A stretch of DNA of 64,000 bases from Bathynomus jamesi. Lineage: Eukaryota > Arthropoda > Malacostraca > Isopoda > Cirolanidae. Each line of letters begins with the position of its first letter. Position 1 is the stretch's first letter. A program made the position numbers and the translations under genes. Below the pieces are notes generated by a model. The model had not been told where the DNA came from, made no database searches, and was given only the letters and a program-made list of their open reading frames with translations. The DNA lies in the NCBI GenBank assembly GCA_023014485.1, contig JAJOZX010007469.1:162270-226269 (forward strand), written 5' to 3'. Below, piece by piece: positions 42,195 to 53,514 of the stretch.

Positions 42195-43035
42195 CAAAAG
42201 TCCCTATCTGTTTTATTTTCTACAGGCCATAGATGATGATGGATGTACAAGAACGTGTGATGGTAGTAACACTACGTATTCAAGGAAAGAAGTGCAAAGA
42301 AATTCGAAGAAAATTCGAAAGAAGATTTCACAAACCAGGACCTACAGACAAGCAATTCGCGAGCTGGTCAATAAATTTAAAAGAACAGGATCTGTTCATA
42401 ATGAGGCGAGATCTGGACGTCCAGGTACCTCTCAAGAAAATGTCGAATTGGTAAGCGATGCCTTTGAAATAAATCCTAGAATGTCAACTCGCATACCATC
42501 ACGTAGACTGAGCATACTCAAAAAGACTGTTCTAAGGATTTTAAAATTAACATTAAAAATTAAAAAAGAAAAGTTACCATATTTAAGTACTACATGAGTT
42601 GCACGAAGAGGATTATCCAAGACGAGCCGCCATGTGCACAGAATTGATTGAAGAAATTCATACCAAAAACTTATCAAACCACATTCTCTTTAGCAATAAA
42701 GCGACATTCCACACATGCGGAAAGGTTAATCGACATAATTGCCGTATCTGGGCTAGTGAAAAACCAATCGAGTTCTACGAATGGGAAAGAGATTCTCCTA
42801 CAGTTAATGTCTGGTTGGGTATGAGAAGATCGAAGATTTACGGATCTTTTTTCTTTGCAGAAGCTACGGTAACGGGGCAATTTATTTTGACATGCTTCAG
42901 CAGTTTCTTGAACACCAGCTTCGTTCAGATGGTATTCTCGATACTGTTGTCGTTCAAGAAGAGAGAGCAACACGTCACTTTGCAAACATCGTTCGGGCGC
43001 ACCTTGATGAGCTCTTACCAAATACCAGATGAAAG
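42195..43035 (+). pseudogene. mariner/Tc1-like transposase, decayed
   Basis: The left end is GGGTGGTCCAAAAGTCCCTA (42188). 42233-42597 across one frameshift gives a helix-turn-helix region (ELVNKFKRTGSVHNEARSGR, STRIPSRRLSILKKTVLRIL). 42599-42890 gives LHEEDYPRRAAMCTELIEEI, NHILFSNKATFHTCGKVNRH and SPTVNVWLGM. The catalytic FSDEATF reads FSNKATF and the second block VFQQDGAPPHF reads VVQEERATRHF, so both acidic residues are gone. The right end is missing. Confidence 0.8.
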
Positions 43036-43134
43036 ACAAAGACGAAAGGGTTTGCCCAGGCAGGGTGTCAGCACAGAAGCACAATGCTAGTGTCTCCGAG
43101 CAACTGACACAATGTACAAACCAACCAACAGTTG

Positions 43135-44130
43135 AGCCCAGATAGGGCAGAAAGAACATCTTTGGAAGAGATTCTAATTTCAGACATAATAAAGTCAGAG
43201 GGGGTAGGAGATGGAGGAACAGCACAGGAATCGTCCAAGGTTGAGTTAGAGGCGAAAGTTTGAACGAAGAGTTCAGCTTTGTCAGAAGAAGAGACGGCAG
43301 TTAAGCCGTCGGAATGGAAAAGAGGAGGGAAAGAAGAGGAAGGAAAGTTGTTGAAGAGGTTCTTAGCTAGATGCCAGAAAGAGCGAGAAGAATTAGAATT
43401 AGATAGATTTTCACATTTTTGTCGGATGAAGGAATGTTTGGCGAGTCGAAGAACAGATTTTGTACGATTCCTGGCAGAAATATAAGCTGAGTGAGAGTCA
43501 AGATTTAGATGGCGACAGTACCTTCTGAAAGGCTCTTCCCGGCTGCGGATAGCATTAGAACAAGTAAAGTTAAACCAAGGTTTTCTTGCGTTAGCAGTAG
43601 GAATAGAATACAGAAACTACACCTCCATACCCGAAAGAATCACCTCTGTGATGCGCTCGGCACACCCGGAAGGGCTTCGGCCACGGAATAGTAATCATTC
43701 CATGGAAATTCACAGAAGTATCGCCTAAGGGCCTCCCAATCAGCGGCACCAAAGTACCAAAGATGCCTCCTCTTGGGAGGATCCAAAGGGCGAATTGGAG
43801 CGATAGGAGAGGAAACAGATATAAGATTGTGATCGGAGAAGCCCAACGGAGGAAAAAGTTTAAAAGTAAGAAAGATGAGAGGTAAGAAATAAATCCTCAA
43901 TGTTAGGCCTATCTCCGAGGCGATCGGGGATACGAGTAGGGTGCTGTACAATCTGCTGCAGGTCATTTAGGACATAAAAGTTATAAGCTAATTCGCCAGG
44001 GATGTTAGTGAAATGGGAGGAAAGTCAAAGGTGGTGGTGAAGATTGAAAGCTCCAAAAATGGCGATTTCAGCAAAAGGAGAGCGAGATAGAATATATTCC
44101 ACTTTGGAAGTGAGGTAGTCAAAGAATTTT
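43135..44130 (-). pseudogene. LINE-E endonuclease C-terminus and linker
   Basis: Frames reading [59 protein letters not shown] and KRRHLWYFGAADWEALRRYF, then KPWFNFTCSNAIRSREEPFR, LAKHSFIRQKCENLSNSNSS and LFNNFPSSSFPPLFHSDGLT. SDH is the catalytic terminal motif of the nuclease. At least two frame breaks. Confidence 0.75.
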
Positions 44131-44132
44131 GG

Positions 44133-44431
44133 ATACCTTGGTTGGTTAACCTTGGGTTAGCCTCCGCCCGAATTTCTCATTCTGACGAAGGTCAAGTTTG
44201 TCACTCCACTTAGACCTACAGTTTAACGCGGAATCTGAACCACGCCTCACCAGCAGCCCAGCGTCTTAGCCGCTAGGCTACCCAGTGTACCCATTTATCT
44301 ACCAACCACTTTCTTTATTGCGTGGAAGGATGAACAGCTGGGTTTGCTGCGCGCCGGCTGCCGTCAGCGGGTCTCGATCCCGTGGCCGATGGATTCGTAG
44401 TCAACGACACTAACCACTACACCTAGGCGCT
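44133..44431 (-). mobile_element. Dimeric tRNA-derived SINE-2, copy A
   Basis: On the minus strand two tRNA-like units follow each other. The first has GTGTAGTGGTTAGTGTCGTT and GGGATCGAGACCCGC; the second has CTAGCGGCTAAGACGCTGG and GTGGTTCAGATTCCGCG. It interrupts the LINE-E endonuclease between STDY and PKFFDYL codons; GGATA on both sides is the likely target duplication. Tail ends with GGTTAACC. Confidence 0.8.
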
Positions 44432-44742
44432 GGATAGTCAGTAGAATTAGGAGAAAGGTAGACAGCGCAGATGTATTTAGTTAGAGATTGGAATGTAAGC
44501 CGTAGACAGAGGGTATAGAATTCGGAGGATTCGAGTTCGGTAATACAAGAACAAGTTAGGTCATTGCGTACATATGCGCAACATCCACAGGAAAGGGGGT
44601 TGCTGTCAGTCATCTCAAACACCTGAATTTCAGTGAGGAAGAGGAAATGAGGTTTAGAGGAGGAGAGGTGGTGTTCAACAAATTGAAAATTTGAGAAAAG
44701 GCCACGAATGTTGCGGAAGTTTATGAAAAGTGAATCAGGCAC
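44432..44742 (-). pseudogene. LINE-E endonuclease N-terminus
   Basis: Begins LFINFRNIRGLFSNFQFVEH (catalytic Asn position) and continues PHFLFLTEIQVFEM (catalytic Glu), CAYVRNDLTCSCI and YICAVYLSPNSTDY. The frame ends in SINE sequence. Upstream to 44900 codons such as SNAPLGVLPLSSGVY continue the ORF start. Confidence 0.8.
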
Positions 44743-44929
44743 AGGCCCAGAATATCTCGAATGAGCGGCAGTAGATCCAGCCCCGCTGCCCGGATTTGCG
44801 TTCCCGGCATCGGCATCGGGGGAGCCAGAAGTGGGAACATTTATGGTCCCCTCTATCTTCTGTCTAACGCTCCCCTCGGAGTACTTCCCTTGTCGAGTGG
44901 TGTCTACAATCTTCTCTTGTAAAATGTAT

Positions 44930-45720
44930 AATGTATAATGTATAATTTCTTTTAATTACGTGTAAAAAGTATATCATTCTGTCGGAGTTGAAGTATCATC
45001 GCGTGTGTTTATTATTAAAGTAGTATTTATTTATATGTTAGGGTTTTACTTCCCCTTAAAAATAATTAAATAAAGAATAGATCCAGATAAGAGGAATATT
45101 TTTACTGCTAGAAATATAAAATTTACAAAGTGGAAAAACTTAAAATTTAGAAATTAATTTTGCATTTAATATTTTTGCAGTTTTAAAAACTGAATTAATA
45201 ATTTCAGTTTAATTTGGTAAAAATGATAAAAACTAAAGACGCTTAATAACTTTTACGTGGTAACTAACAACTTTTTGTGTCATATAAGCAATAAAGTTTT
45301 AGTTTTCGTGTCAAGATTGAGGTGAACAAAAGCAAAGTGAAGAATGGGGAACAGGAAAAAGTAAAAAATGGAAAGAAATAAGAGGAGGTAAAGGCTACAA
45401 ATAATCTGCGAATTTCTGTCGTGAAAGAGAGGAACTCCTCCAATTCAGTTGCGTGCAATTTCAGGATTCAAACTGAAAAGTCTGCAACCTCAAATATGAA
45501 ACTAACAAACACTCTTGCAAACATGCTAAAGAGAGTCCAGCGAAAGAGCGCCAGCATCACCCGGAAGACATGGGAAGAAATCTTCTACGAGGTCAAATTC
45601 CAGAAATAAAGAAAGGTCAGGAAAAGAGGGTAAAAGTCAAAATACCAAATTTAACACGAGTATACAGTACTACGCATTCAGGAATAAAACTGATACAGAT
45701 CATAATATATATACAGTACA
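44930..45720 (+). repeat. R1 repeat, copy j
   Basis: 5' edge and P-module (TTTACAAAGTGGAAAAACTT at about 45120), ending in (TG)(TA)n at 45725-45777. Confidence 0.75.
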
Positions 45721-45724
45721 TACA

Positions 45725-45727
<3 letters not shown>

Positions 45728-45777
<50 letters not shown>
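45728..45777. repeat. (TA)n microsatellite
   Basis: About 24 TA units between R1 copy j and the hAT-C derivative. Confidence 0.97.
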
Positions 45778-45781
<4 letters not shown>

Positions 45782-45784
45782 CTA

Positions 45785-46575
45785 CAGTGGTGGGCACCGT
45801 TAACCAAAAAGTTAACTTCGATAACGATAATCTGTTAACCCAATTTTTAACTCCGATAACGATAATCCGATAATTTTATTACAAAGTTAACGGAAGTTAA
45901 CGATAATCCGTTAACGATAACTATTTCTTTACTAACATTTAAAAAAATCAAGGAAAAAAGCTTTAAAACCCATAGAAAATGTTTATTTATGCAAAATCCA
46001 ACAATAAATAGGTATTTAACTGTATTTTTATCAAGTTTTGCAACTTTTTTGCTTAATAACTTTATTTTTTATTTTTAATAAAAAATGTACTGATTACATG
46101 TTTTGAAACCCTTGTAACCACTAACCATTAACTAAATTTTAATTTACCAGAGAATTATTATGGCGGGAACTGAAAGGTAAAATTAAATTTTAGGCACATT
46201 TATTAAAGACTATGACACAATGTGCTGGTTGCCCTTCAGAAAGACCAACTTCTCAAAGTTAGGCCCAACTGCCAGTCTTGACCTCTTGGGCTTCAGGATG
46301 TCCTTGCCGAGAGAGAAGAGCCGTTCCACTGCGGCAGAGGACGGAATTGGCAGACTGAAGTTATGGCGGTTTGAATTCATTCGCGGAGCGGTGATCTTCC
46401 GTGAATGACTCCTCGCAGTTAACGTGTTAACGGACTTTAACAGACTAAATATCGAGTTATCGGAAGTTAACTGGTCCGATAACGATAAATGGAAATTAAC
46501 TTCCGTTAATAGTCCGTTAAAAAAAGTTAACTTCGTTAATTAACTGTTATCGGATTAACGCTTTAGTGCCCAACA

Positions 46576-46578
<3 letters not shown>
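45785..46578 (-). mobile_element. hAT-C deletion derivative, 794 bp
   Basis: The left end CAGTGGTGGGCACCGTTAAC equals that of the hAT at 62136; the right end, reversed, is CAGTGTTGGGCACTAAAGCG. Both subterminal regions hold many GTTAACTTCGTTAA / CCGATAACGATAA units. The interior keeps only a hAT dimerisation fragment on the minus strand (about 46230-46400: IPSSAAVERLFSLGKDILKP). Confidence 0.85.

Positions 46579-46639
<61 letters not shown>
46579..46639. repeat. (TA)n(GA)n microsatellite
   Basis: About 19 TA units then about 12 GA units. Confidence 0.95.
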
Positions 46640-46930
46640 CGCTTCGGTGGTGTAGTGGTTAGCGTCGCTTACTACGAATCCATCGGCCACGGGATCAAGA
46701 CCTGGTGACGGCAGGCGGCGCGCTGCAAAACCCAGCTGTTCATCCTTCCACATAAAAAAAAATGGTTGGTAGATAAATGGGAACCCTGGGTAGCCTAGTG
46801 GTTAAGACGCTGAGCTGCTGGTTGGGCGTGGTTCGGATTCCACTTTAAACTGTAGGTCTGAGGTGGGGTGACAAGCTTGACCTTCGTCAGAATGAACAAT
46901 TCTGGGGGAGGCAAAACCAAGGTTAACCAA

Positions 46931-46932
<2 letters not shown>
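46640..46932 (+). mobile_element. Dimeric tRNA-derived SINE-2, copy B
   Basis: Same organisation as 44133-44431, opposite orientation. Unit 1: GTGTAGTGGTTAGCGTCGCT and GGGATCAAGACCTGG. Linker: CTGTTCATCCTTCCAC. Unit 2: GCCTAGTGGTTAAGACGCTG and GTGGTTCGGATTCCAC. The tail CAAGGTTAACCAAAGATA leads into (TA)n. Neither unit folds as a complete tRNA. Confidence 0.85.
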
Positions 46933-46982
<50 letters not shown>

Positions 46983-46985
46983 TGT
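46933..46985. repeat. (TA)n microsatellite
   Basis: About 24 TA units, followed by TG and TA runs to 47007. Confidence 0.97.
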
Positions 46986-47029
46986 GTGTGTGTGTGTGTA
47001 TATATATTTTTATTTTCACATCTGATAGA

Positions 47030-47439
47030 TTATAAACACATCACTTCTCAACACAGTCTCCCTGTTTCTCAATACACTTAGTCCAGCTATCTACAAGCTT
47101 CCTAATGTCATCACAAAAGAATGTTTTTGGCTGTGTGCGTAGCCAGTCATGCACCGCCTCCTTCAGGTCATCATCGCCTTGGAAACGGTGACCTCTCAAA
47201 GCGTCTTCTAGTGGTCCAAACAGGTAAAAATCCGAAGGTGCCAGGTAGGCCTGTGCGATTAATCGAAAATGTTGATTCGGGTCGATTCAGTAAAAGAATT
47301 GAAACCCGAACCGACTTAGAGCTAAAAAAATTCGATTCTTCGATTCGCTAACTGTAACCTGTCGAGACGATAAACTGGCACTATCCCAAAACCATGGAAT
47401 GTCGAAACCGTGGAATAACAATTGAAAAAAAAAAAAATA

Positions 47440-47483
<44 letters not shown>

Positions 47484-48140
47484 GTATAATATAATAATAT
47501 AATAACGTTATAAAATAGTTGGATATTTGAGAGATTACGCTTTTATAAAGATCTGAGTGCGCTCAATGCGCATGGTCAGCTTTTGATTTTGTGATGTAAC
47601 AGAATCACGTGCGCGCGACTTCGGTGTGACAAGTTTGGACCAGTTCTTTGGGTTCAGTTGTTTATTACGCTTTTCAGTACGTTGTTGTTGGTGCACGTAT
47701 GTTGTTCTCTTGGTGCTGGTGCGTGTAAATTATAAAGTATAGGTGAGTGCAGTGCACAGTCGCAGTCGAATCGAATCGAATCGAGAATCGAAAACAAGTG
47801 GCCGAATCGAATCGAAATAAAAATATCCGAATCACACACCCTTAGTGCCAGGTCTGGACTGTAGGCTGGATGGTCGAGAACTTCAAATTTAAGTTCTTGA
47901 AGGCATTTTCTAGTCTGTGCAGCGGCATGAGGGCGCGCATTGTCGTGTAACAGAATAACACCTTCCGACAAACTCCCTCTCCGTTTTGTGCGAATTGCTT
48001 GCTTTAACTCATTCCGAAGCATATCAGAATACGATGCACTTGTTACTGTAGTTCCACGCTCTAGATAATGTTCAAGGATAGGGCCTCGTGTATCCCAAAA
48101 CAGTGTTAGCATAACTTTACCTGCTGACGGCTGCGCTTTG
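47030..48140 (-). pseudogene. mariner transposase catalytic half, split
   Basis: 47853-48112 encodes [39 protein letters not shown] (second catalytic Asp) and [13 protein letters not shown] (third). After the insertion at 47246-47844 it continues at 47022-47237 with [40 protein letters not shown] and CIEKQGDCVEK. Apart from the insertion the frame is largely open. The N-terminal half is missing. Confidence 0.85.
47246..47844. mobile_element. hAT-type MITE, 599 bp, in mariner
   Basis: Ends TAGGCCTGTGCGATT and (reversed) TAAGGGTGTGTGATTC; exact 8-bp duplication GTGCCAGG at 47238-47245 and 47845-47852. Subterminal CGAATCGAATCG units at both sides. A (TA)n tract lies at 47450-47480. No transposase. 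Confidence 0.9.
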
Positions 48141-48147
48141 AACTTCC

Positions 48148-48460
48148 TTGCAACGGGAAGGTGTTATTCTGTTACACGACAATGCGCGCCCTCATACTGC
48201 TGCACAGACTAGAAAATGCCTTCAAGAACTTAAATTTGAAGTTCTCGACCATCCAGCCTACAGTCCAGACCTGGCACCTTCGGAATTTACCTGTTTGGAC
48301 CACTAGAAGACGCTTTGAGAGGTCACCGATTCCAAGGCGATGATGACCTGACTGGCTGCGCACACAGCCAAAAACATTCTTTTGTGATGGCATTAGGGAG
48401 CTTGTAGATCGCTGGACTAAGTGTATTGACAAACAGGGAGACTATGTTGAGAAGTGATGT
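48148..48460 (+). pseudogene. mariner transposase C-terminus, inverted copy
   Basis: Plus strand starts at GAAGGTGTTATTCTGTTACA and encodes [20 protein letters not shown] and [16 protein letters not shown] before a frameshift; then ALRGHRFQGDDD. It ends near 48458 at the equivalent stop. Confidence 0.8.
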
Positions 48461-49739
48461 GTTTATAATCTATCTGATGTGAAAATAAAATTGTGAAAAT
48501 AAAAAGTGCGGATACTTATTGAATTACCCTCGTATATGCTAAAAACACAGTAACCGTGTAAAAATTACCTAAAACAATTAGAATCCCTCTACATTGAAGT
48601 AATAAGATACTAAAAACATGAAGCTTTTGGAGAGAAATTACCGTCATCTTTCAGGCGGTGAAAGGAAACTAAAAGTAAATCAAAATTAAGATGTGTATTT
48701 ACTAAACGCTTTCATGATTTAGTAACTCAAACCAGGGCAATTTATTTAAAAAAGAAGAAGGAGACTTTGACAGGCCAAATTTGATCATAAAATCAAGTTG
48801 GAAGGTTCTATGTTTTATATTAAAATTATCAGTGCTTTTTATAATAAAAGATTCGGTGAGTTTACCTTTGTCTTATTACTATTACTTAAAATTAAAAAGA
48901 ACTGAGTGTAATTAATATCATTATTATGTTCCCTTTCCGAACGATGCGTTTGAAAGGCCCAATTTTCATCTGCCGTTTTCAAAATACATATTTTTAAAAG
49001 AATCCTTAATATAATAAAATTCAGAGCCCAAATCGTAAAGACTCTCAGGAATATAACCGTGAAGATACCTTTCTTTAGTAGGTAAACTGTGGAACAACAA
49101 CCAGTGCACACACACACACACACACACACACATTCGTAAATTAAAAAATATATATTGGAAAGAATAGATGACAGAGGTATCATACAACAGTCTTCACATG
49201 AAAATGAATGCAGGTAAACCGTATACGTCTGACACATGTGTTAACATATGTATTTATTGATGGTATAATTCGTTTTCTTTCTTCGGGGTTTCATTTCCCC
49301 CAAAAAATATCGAGTGATATATCTTTCTATGGAAAAGAACATTTCACTTTTAGAAATTTAAAATTTACAAAGTGGAAAACTTAAAATTTAGAAATTAATT
49401 TTCCATTTAATATTTTTCAATTATAAAAATTGAATTAATAATTTCAGTTGAATTTGGTAAAATTACAATAACTAAAAAAGTTTAATAACTTTCACGAAGT
49501 AACTAATAACGTTTTGTGTCGTAAAACCAAAAAAGTTTCAATGTTTCTGTCGAGATTCAGTTGGATAAGCGCAAAATGAAGAATGGGGGGTACAGGGAAA
49601 AATCAAAAATGGAATTAAGAAGAGGAGAACCCTTCCATTTCAGTTGCGTACAATTTGGGAGGGGGAAGGGAGAAGGAAAAATAAAATAGCAAATTTAACA
49701 CGGATATAAACTCATTCAGAAAGAAACGAAACTTTTGTA

Positions 49740-51994
49740 CAGTCGCCTGCAATAATTCCGCTCCACCCTCTCCGAAATGTGGTGACAACTCAGTCCCTCC
49801 TAAACCCCAGTTCCCCACCCTCACTTCTTCCCTCTCCTCCTTCCCCTCTCAGGTGTAGCCATAGTAATAATTTTATTTCTTGAAAACCAATGACTGAATA
49901 AATTGTTTACTGAAGTTTTAGTGGTAATGCTAGGACGACTATGTATTTTATTCATGCATTACTCCTAAATTTAGGGAATACAGTAGTTAGGTTATTTCAC
50001 AAATGTGGGATATTTTAAAAACTTTCAATCATAGGATTTTGATGTGGCCATGTTATAGTTAAAGTGTAAGATAAGTTGTAGTATCGACTTTTCCTCCAGG
50101 CAATAACATTTTTGTTTAAAGTCTATGCATCATCAACAAATGATTATCCAGAAAAAGGTCTATCCATGGAGAAATAATGATAACATAGTTAAATTTTTAT
50201 TACAAAAATAAACATGAATCGAGTAAATTTAGGGATTTTCTTAAGAACATCCAAAACATAATGTTCAAATTATAAGGAACTGACAATTGTTCGAGTAAAT
50301 AAATATATATTTACTACATCACAACCAAAACATTATTATACACAATTACTCAATACTTGCCATCCTCCATTATTATTAATGACCTCTTGTAGCCTATATG
50401 GAACAGATGCCACGTGATTGTAGATGACTTGTGGGTTCCTGCGGAAAAATTCCCACTCTGCCATGGTGTGTTCCAGCAGGTACCGAGATGTCTGCTCCTG
50501 CCCAGGCTCCCAAGCGTTAACCACATTTGCCTACACATTTCGCTGGGGTTTAGGTCATACCCTTTGGTGGGCCAGTTCAACAGCTCGACATCTCGTTGTT
50601 TCTGAAACCGCCGTCTGATGATCCTGGCAGTATGAATAGGGCAGTTATCCTTTAATATATATGTTAATACTCCGTCTATGGCCTTGGGTGGTTCGAGGTT
50701 GACGGGGGTTCTGGTTAGGTGAAATCAACGGATTTTCTCACTCTGGGGTAGCTGATACCGTGTAGGGAATCGCAGTAGTTTCTTTTAGACTTCACTCCTA
50801 TTTCCTATTCTGTGAAAACTTACGAAGTTATCTGACGGTTCCCCGATTTTTCTTGTAGCATATCGGGAAATTATTTATTCTATATTAAAACTAAGTTCTC
50901 TGGAGAAAGCAGGGCTCAAAGGAGAAGACATTGAGATCCTCTGACTGAATTTTACTGCTTCTAAAATATTACAGGTAATGCTTCAGCCTCTAGGTCAGAT
51001 CAGAATAATCAGAATGATAATTATTTGAAAAATTACAAGAGTTTATTACTAATAATTTGGTGACATCATTATTTAATGTTGACCTGTTTTGTTTTTTATT
51101 CTCAATAGGCTGAATTTTTTTAAGATATTTGAAGATGAAGTCATATTTTCTTTTAAACAGCATATTGACAGATTTGATATTATGATTTGCCAAGTTAACT
51201 AAAAATGGAAACTGAAATATGCATTTTATTATGGATTAAAATTAAACATGCATATGAGCCAAAATTAAATGCTTAAAATTTAAAGTTAAGTTTTAATTTA
51301 GAGTTTTGGCAAGTTATGACTTTAACTTTTACAACTAAGAGCGAATGTATTAAAAAAATTAACATTGCAGAATTTAACACGATTACATGTTTAAACTTAA
51401 TCAAAAAAATGATTAGGCAATTTAAAAAAGAAATAATTCATCAATTACTTAGCAAAAATAAAATAGGAAGAAGATGAAATTTTTTTTCCAAACTTGCATT
51501 TTATATAGTTAGAATGTCACGCGAGTTTGGACTTTATATGCAAAAATGAATGTTAGAATTATTCATTTTTACGTATATATTAATATATATTATTTAATAT
51601 ATACTATTTCATCGCTGGGTTCAAATCAGAGTTTAAATCTAGATGTTATTCGAATCGTAATCTGACACGCCGAATTACAGTGTCCTTCGAATTTTGGGAT
51701 CATTCGTGATGCAGTACTTTTGTATTGTGATTCGACACTAACACTTACAAATAAGTGTTATATTCCTCCATATTATGATGATTAATTTCAGCTATTGTGC
51801 GATTCCATGCAGACAGTTTGATCTCGTAATATCGTCGTTTTTGGTGTAGTGAAAGGAGAGGGGGAGGACGAGACAGGGGATAGCGAGAGGGAGAGGGGAG
51901 GAGGAGAGAGAGGGAGTGAGGGTGGGGGAGAAAGAGGGACTACGCTTGCTTCCACATCTCAGAGAAAGTGGAGCGGAACTATTGCAGGGGACTA
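49740..51994 (-). mobile_element. Tc1-like element, 2.25 kb
   Basis: Ends CAGTCGCCTGCAATAATTCC and (reversed) AGTCCCCTGCAATAGTTCC, continuing GCTCCAC; TA duplication at 49738-49739 and 51995-51996. Other R1 copies read CTTTTGTACATTAAAA at this site, confirming the TA target. Much of the interior is AT-rich non-coding sequence; only a transposase C-terminal remnant is seen. Confidence 0.8.
50336..50600 (-). pseudogene. Tc1-like transposase C-terminus
   Basis: LLNWPTKGYDLNPSEMCRQM corresponds to the WPxxSPDLNPIE block before the last catalytic residue; after a frameshift VNAWEPGQEQTSRYLLEHTM and VIYNHVASVPYRLQEVINNN follow. The upstream catalytic region is not recognisable, and 50620-51960 has no frame I can assign. 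Confidence 0.7.
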
Positions 51995-52330
51995 TACATT
52001 AAAAAGATCGGAAATAGATTCGTAAATTTGAAAATATAGATTGGAAATAATATGTGACAAATCCAGGTATCCCTCGTTTAACGATCATTCACTCAACGAT
52101 CACTCACTTTAGCGATCTATTTTTCTAACAGCTTTTCTCGTACAGTGATCGGTCAAAATTCGTTTAGCGATCGCTACGATCGCTAAACCGATCGTGCTTC
52201 TGCATCGTTGTGTAAGATGCGCACGATTGTGATCGTTGTGTTATTCGTCGTCTTTGTGGAGTGCAAAGCAACATTGTGCAGACTGTTTGGTGTTAATTTG
52301 GACTGTGTTAAGTGACTGTAAACATTGAAA

Positions 52331-52999
52331 ATGACGGGTAAGCGTGTCGCTGCTTTCCGTGAGTCGTCGGCTAAGGCTAAACTCTCTCGTAAGTCCTTGA
52401 CTTTGGAAGTTAAGCTGGACATTATTAAACGCCACAAGAGTAGTGAAGGAGCGAACTCCATCGCGAGAGCGCTTGGCCTAGCCCAGTCGACCGTCTCGAC
52501 TATCACCCAAAAGGCTCCTGAGTTGAAGGTCTCGGCGGAAAATGTGACTTCTAGCAGCGCCACGAGGATAACTGGGGCACGTCATCCGGTGATAGAGAAC
52601 ATGGAGAAGCTACTCCAGATCTGGATCGAGGATCAAACTCGCCGCCGTGTGCCTCGCTCTATCACCATCATCATGGCCAAAGCTGTGAGTCTGTGGGAGG
52701 ACCTGCTGAAAGACTTGGGCCATGAGAGGACTGCTGGGACTGTTGAGAACTTAAAGGCCAGTGCGGGGTGGTCTGAGCGCTTTAAGGGGCGGGCTAATCT
52801 CCGCAGCCTCCACCTCACGGGTTGCTACCGCGAAATGTACTATGCAAAGAAGAAGAAGGCGCGCCAGGCAACCATCACAAGCTTCTTCAAACCCAAGGCG
52901 GAGTCAACGTCAACAGAACCAACACCTTCCACCTCAAGGTTCATCGTCTTCAGGGCCAGACCTGCAATGCTGTCCACCCTGAGAGAGGTGAGAGCCTGA
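52331..52999 (+). CDS. Tigger transposase, DNA-binding region fused to C-terminal tail
   Basis: From ATG at 52331. Residues 15-65 form a CENP-B/Psq-type helix-turn-helix (SRKSLTLEVKLDIIKRHKSS, SIARALGLAQSTVSTI); residues 80-160 form the second CENP-B-type domain (KLLQIWIEDQTRRRVPRSI, NLKASAGWSERFKGRANL). The DDE catalytic domain is missing: the frame passes directly to KKKKARQATITSFFKPK, whose QATITSFF fits a PCNA-interacting motif like that known at the pogo transposase C-terminus. A frame-preserving internal deletion is inferred. Confidence 0.85.
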   Translation: MTGKRVAAFRESSAKAKLSRKSLTLEVKLDIIKRHKSSEGANSIARALGLAQSTVSTITQKAPELKVSAENVTSSSATRITGARHPVIENMEKLLQIWIEDQTRRRVPRSITIIMAKAVSLWEDLLKDLGHERTAGTVENLKASAGWSERFKGRANLRSLHLTGCYREMYYAKKKKARQATITSFFKPKAESTSTEPTPSTSRFIVFRARPAMLSTLREVRA

Positions 53000-53183
53000 G
53001 TGTGACCTGCCCCAACAACATTCAATCCTCCAGCCTCGGAGAGGACACCTGACGAAGAACTAGCTTGTGACCTGGACTTTACTTGGTGAGTGTCACCCAT
53101 CTTTTTATTTGTCTTAACGTAGGAACGTATCCCCTATTAACCCATGTTATAACGTTCTCGTTTAGCGATCGTTCACTTTGTAT

Positions 53184-53514
53184 TGATTTTTAAAAACGGT
53201 CTTTACTTCTACTCTTCGCTTTCTTTTCATTATTTGCCTTTTCTTACTATTATCACTCTTTACTCTCATTTTCTGGCTTTATACGGACGCGGGCAGACCA
53301 CTTAAGCCGGTGGGCGCCATTAAACTTTCGAATAATAAAAGAACTGGGGATAATTATACACTATTTTTATTATTTACTGACTTTTTATTTACGCCGAAAC
53401 AATTGAACAAACGGGGGAACACGAGTGGGGACCCATCGTTAACATTTAACACTGAGAGAGACACACTTAAACATTTTAAATAAACAATAACATACTAAAA
53501 CCAAAAACACCTTT
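53184..53514 (+). repeat. Left direct repeat (LTR-like)
   Basis: Pairs with 56475-56806; differences are scattered substitutions and a 4-5 base indel, so the copies are clearly aged. Confidence 0.85.

Larger units (their letters stand above)
43135..44900 (-). mobile_element. LINE-E: non-LTR retrotransposon, endonuclease part
   Basis: Minus strand: endonuclease N-terminus (44742-44432), SINE insertion (44431-44133), endonuclease C-terminus (44130-43640) and the region leading to the RT (43640-43135), where the copy ends at LSALSGLNC. The RT is absent. Family resembles jockey/I-type LINEs I associate with decapod crustaceans. Confidence 0.75.
47022..48540. mobile_element. Inverted pair of mariner copies
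   Basis: A minus-strand copy (48146 to 47022, split by a hAT MITE) meets a plus-strand 5'-truncated copy (48148-48534) head to head. The right end GTGCGGATACTTATTGAATT followed by ACCCTCGTA is a mariner terminus (reversed: TACGAGGGTAATTCAATAAG). Both copies carry the last two catalytic blocks. Confidence 0.85.

Noticed and set aside
50990..51193. 67-codon frame inside the Tc1-like element
   Set aside because: AT-rich composition, no recognisable motif, not needed to explain the element.
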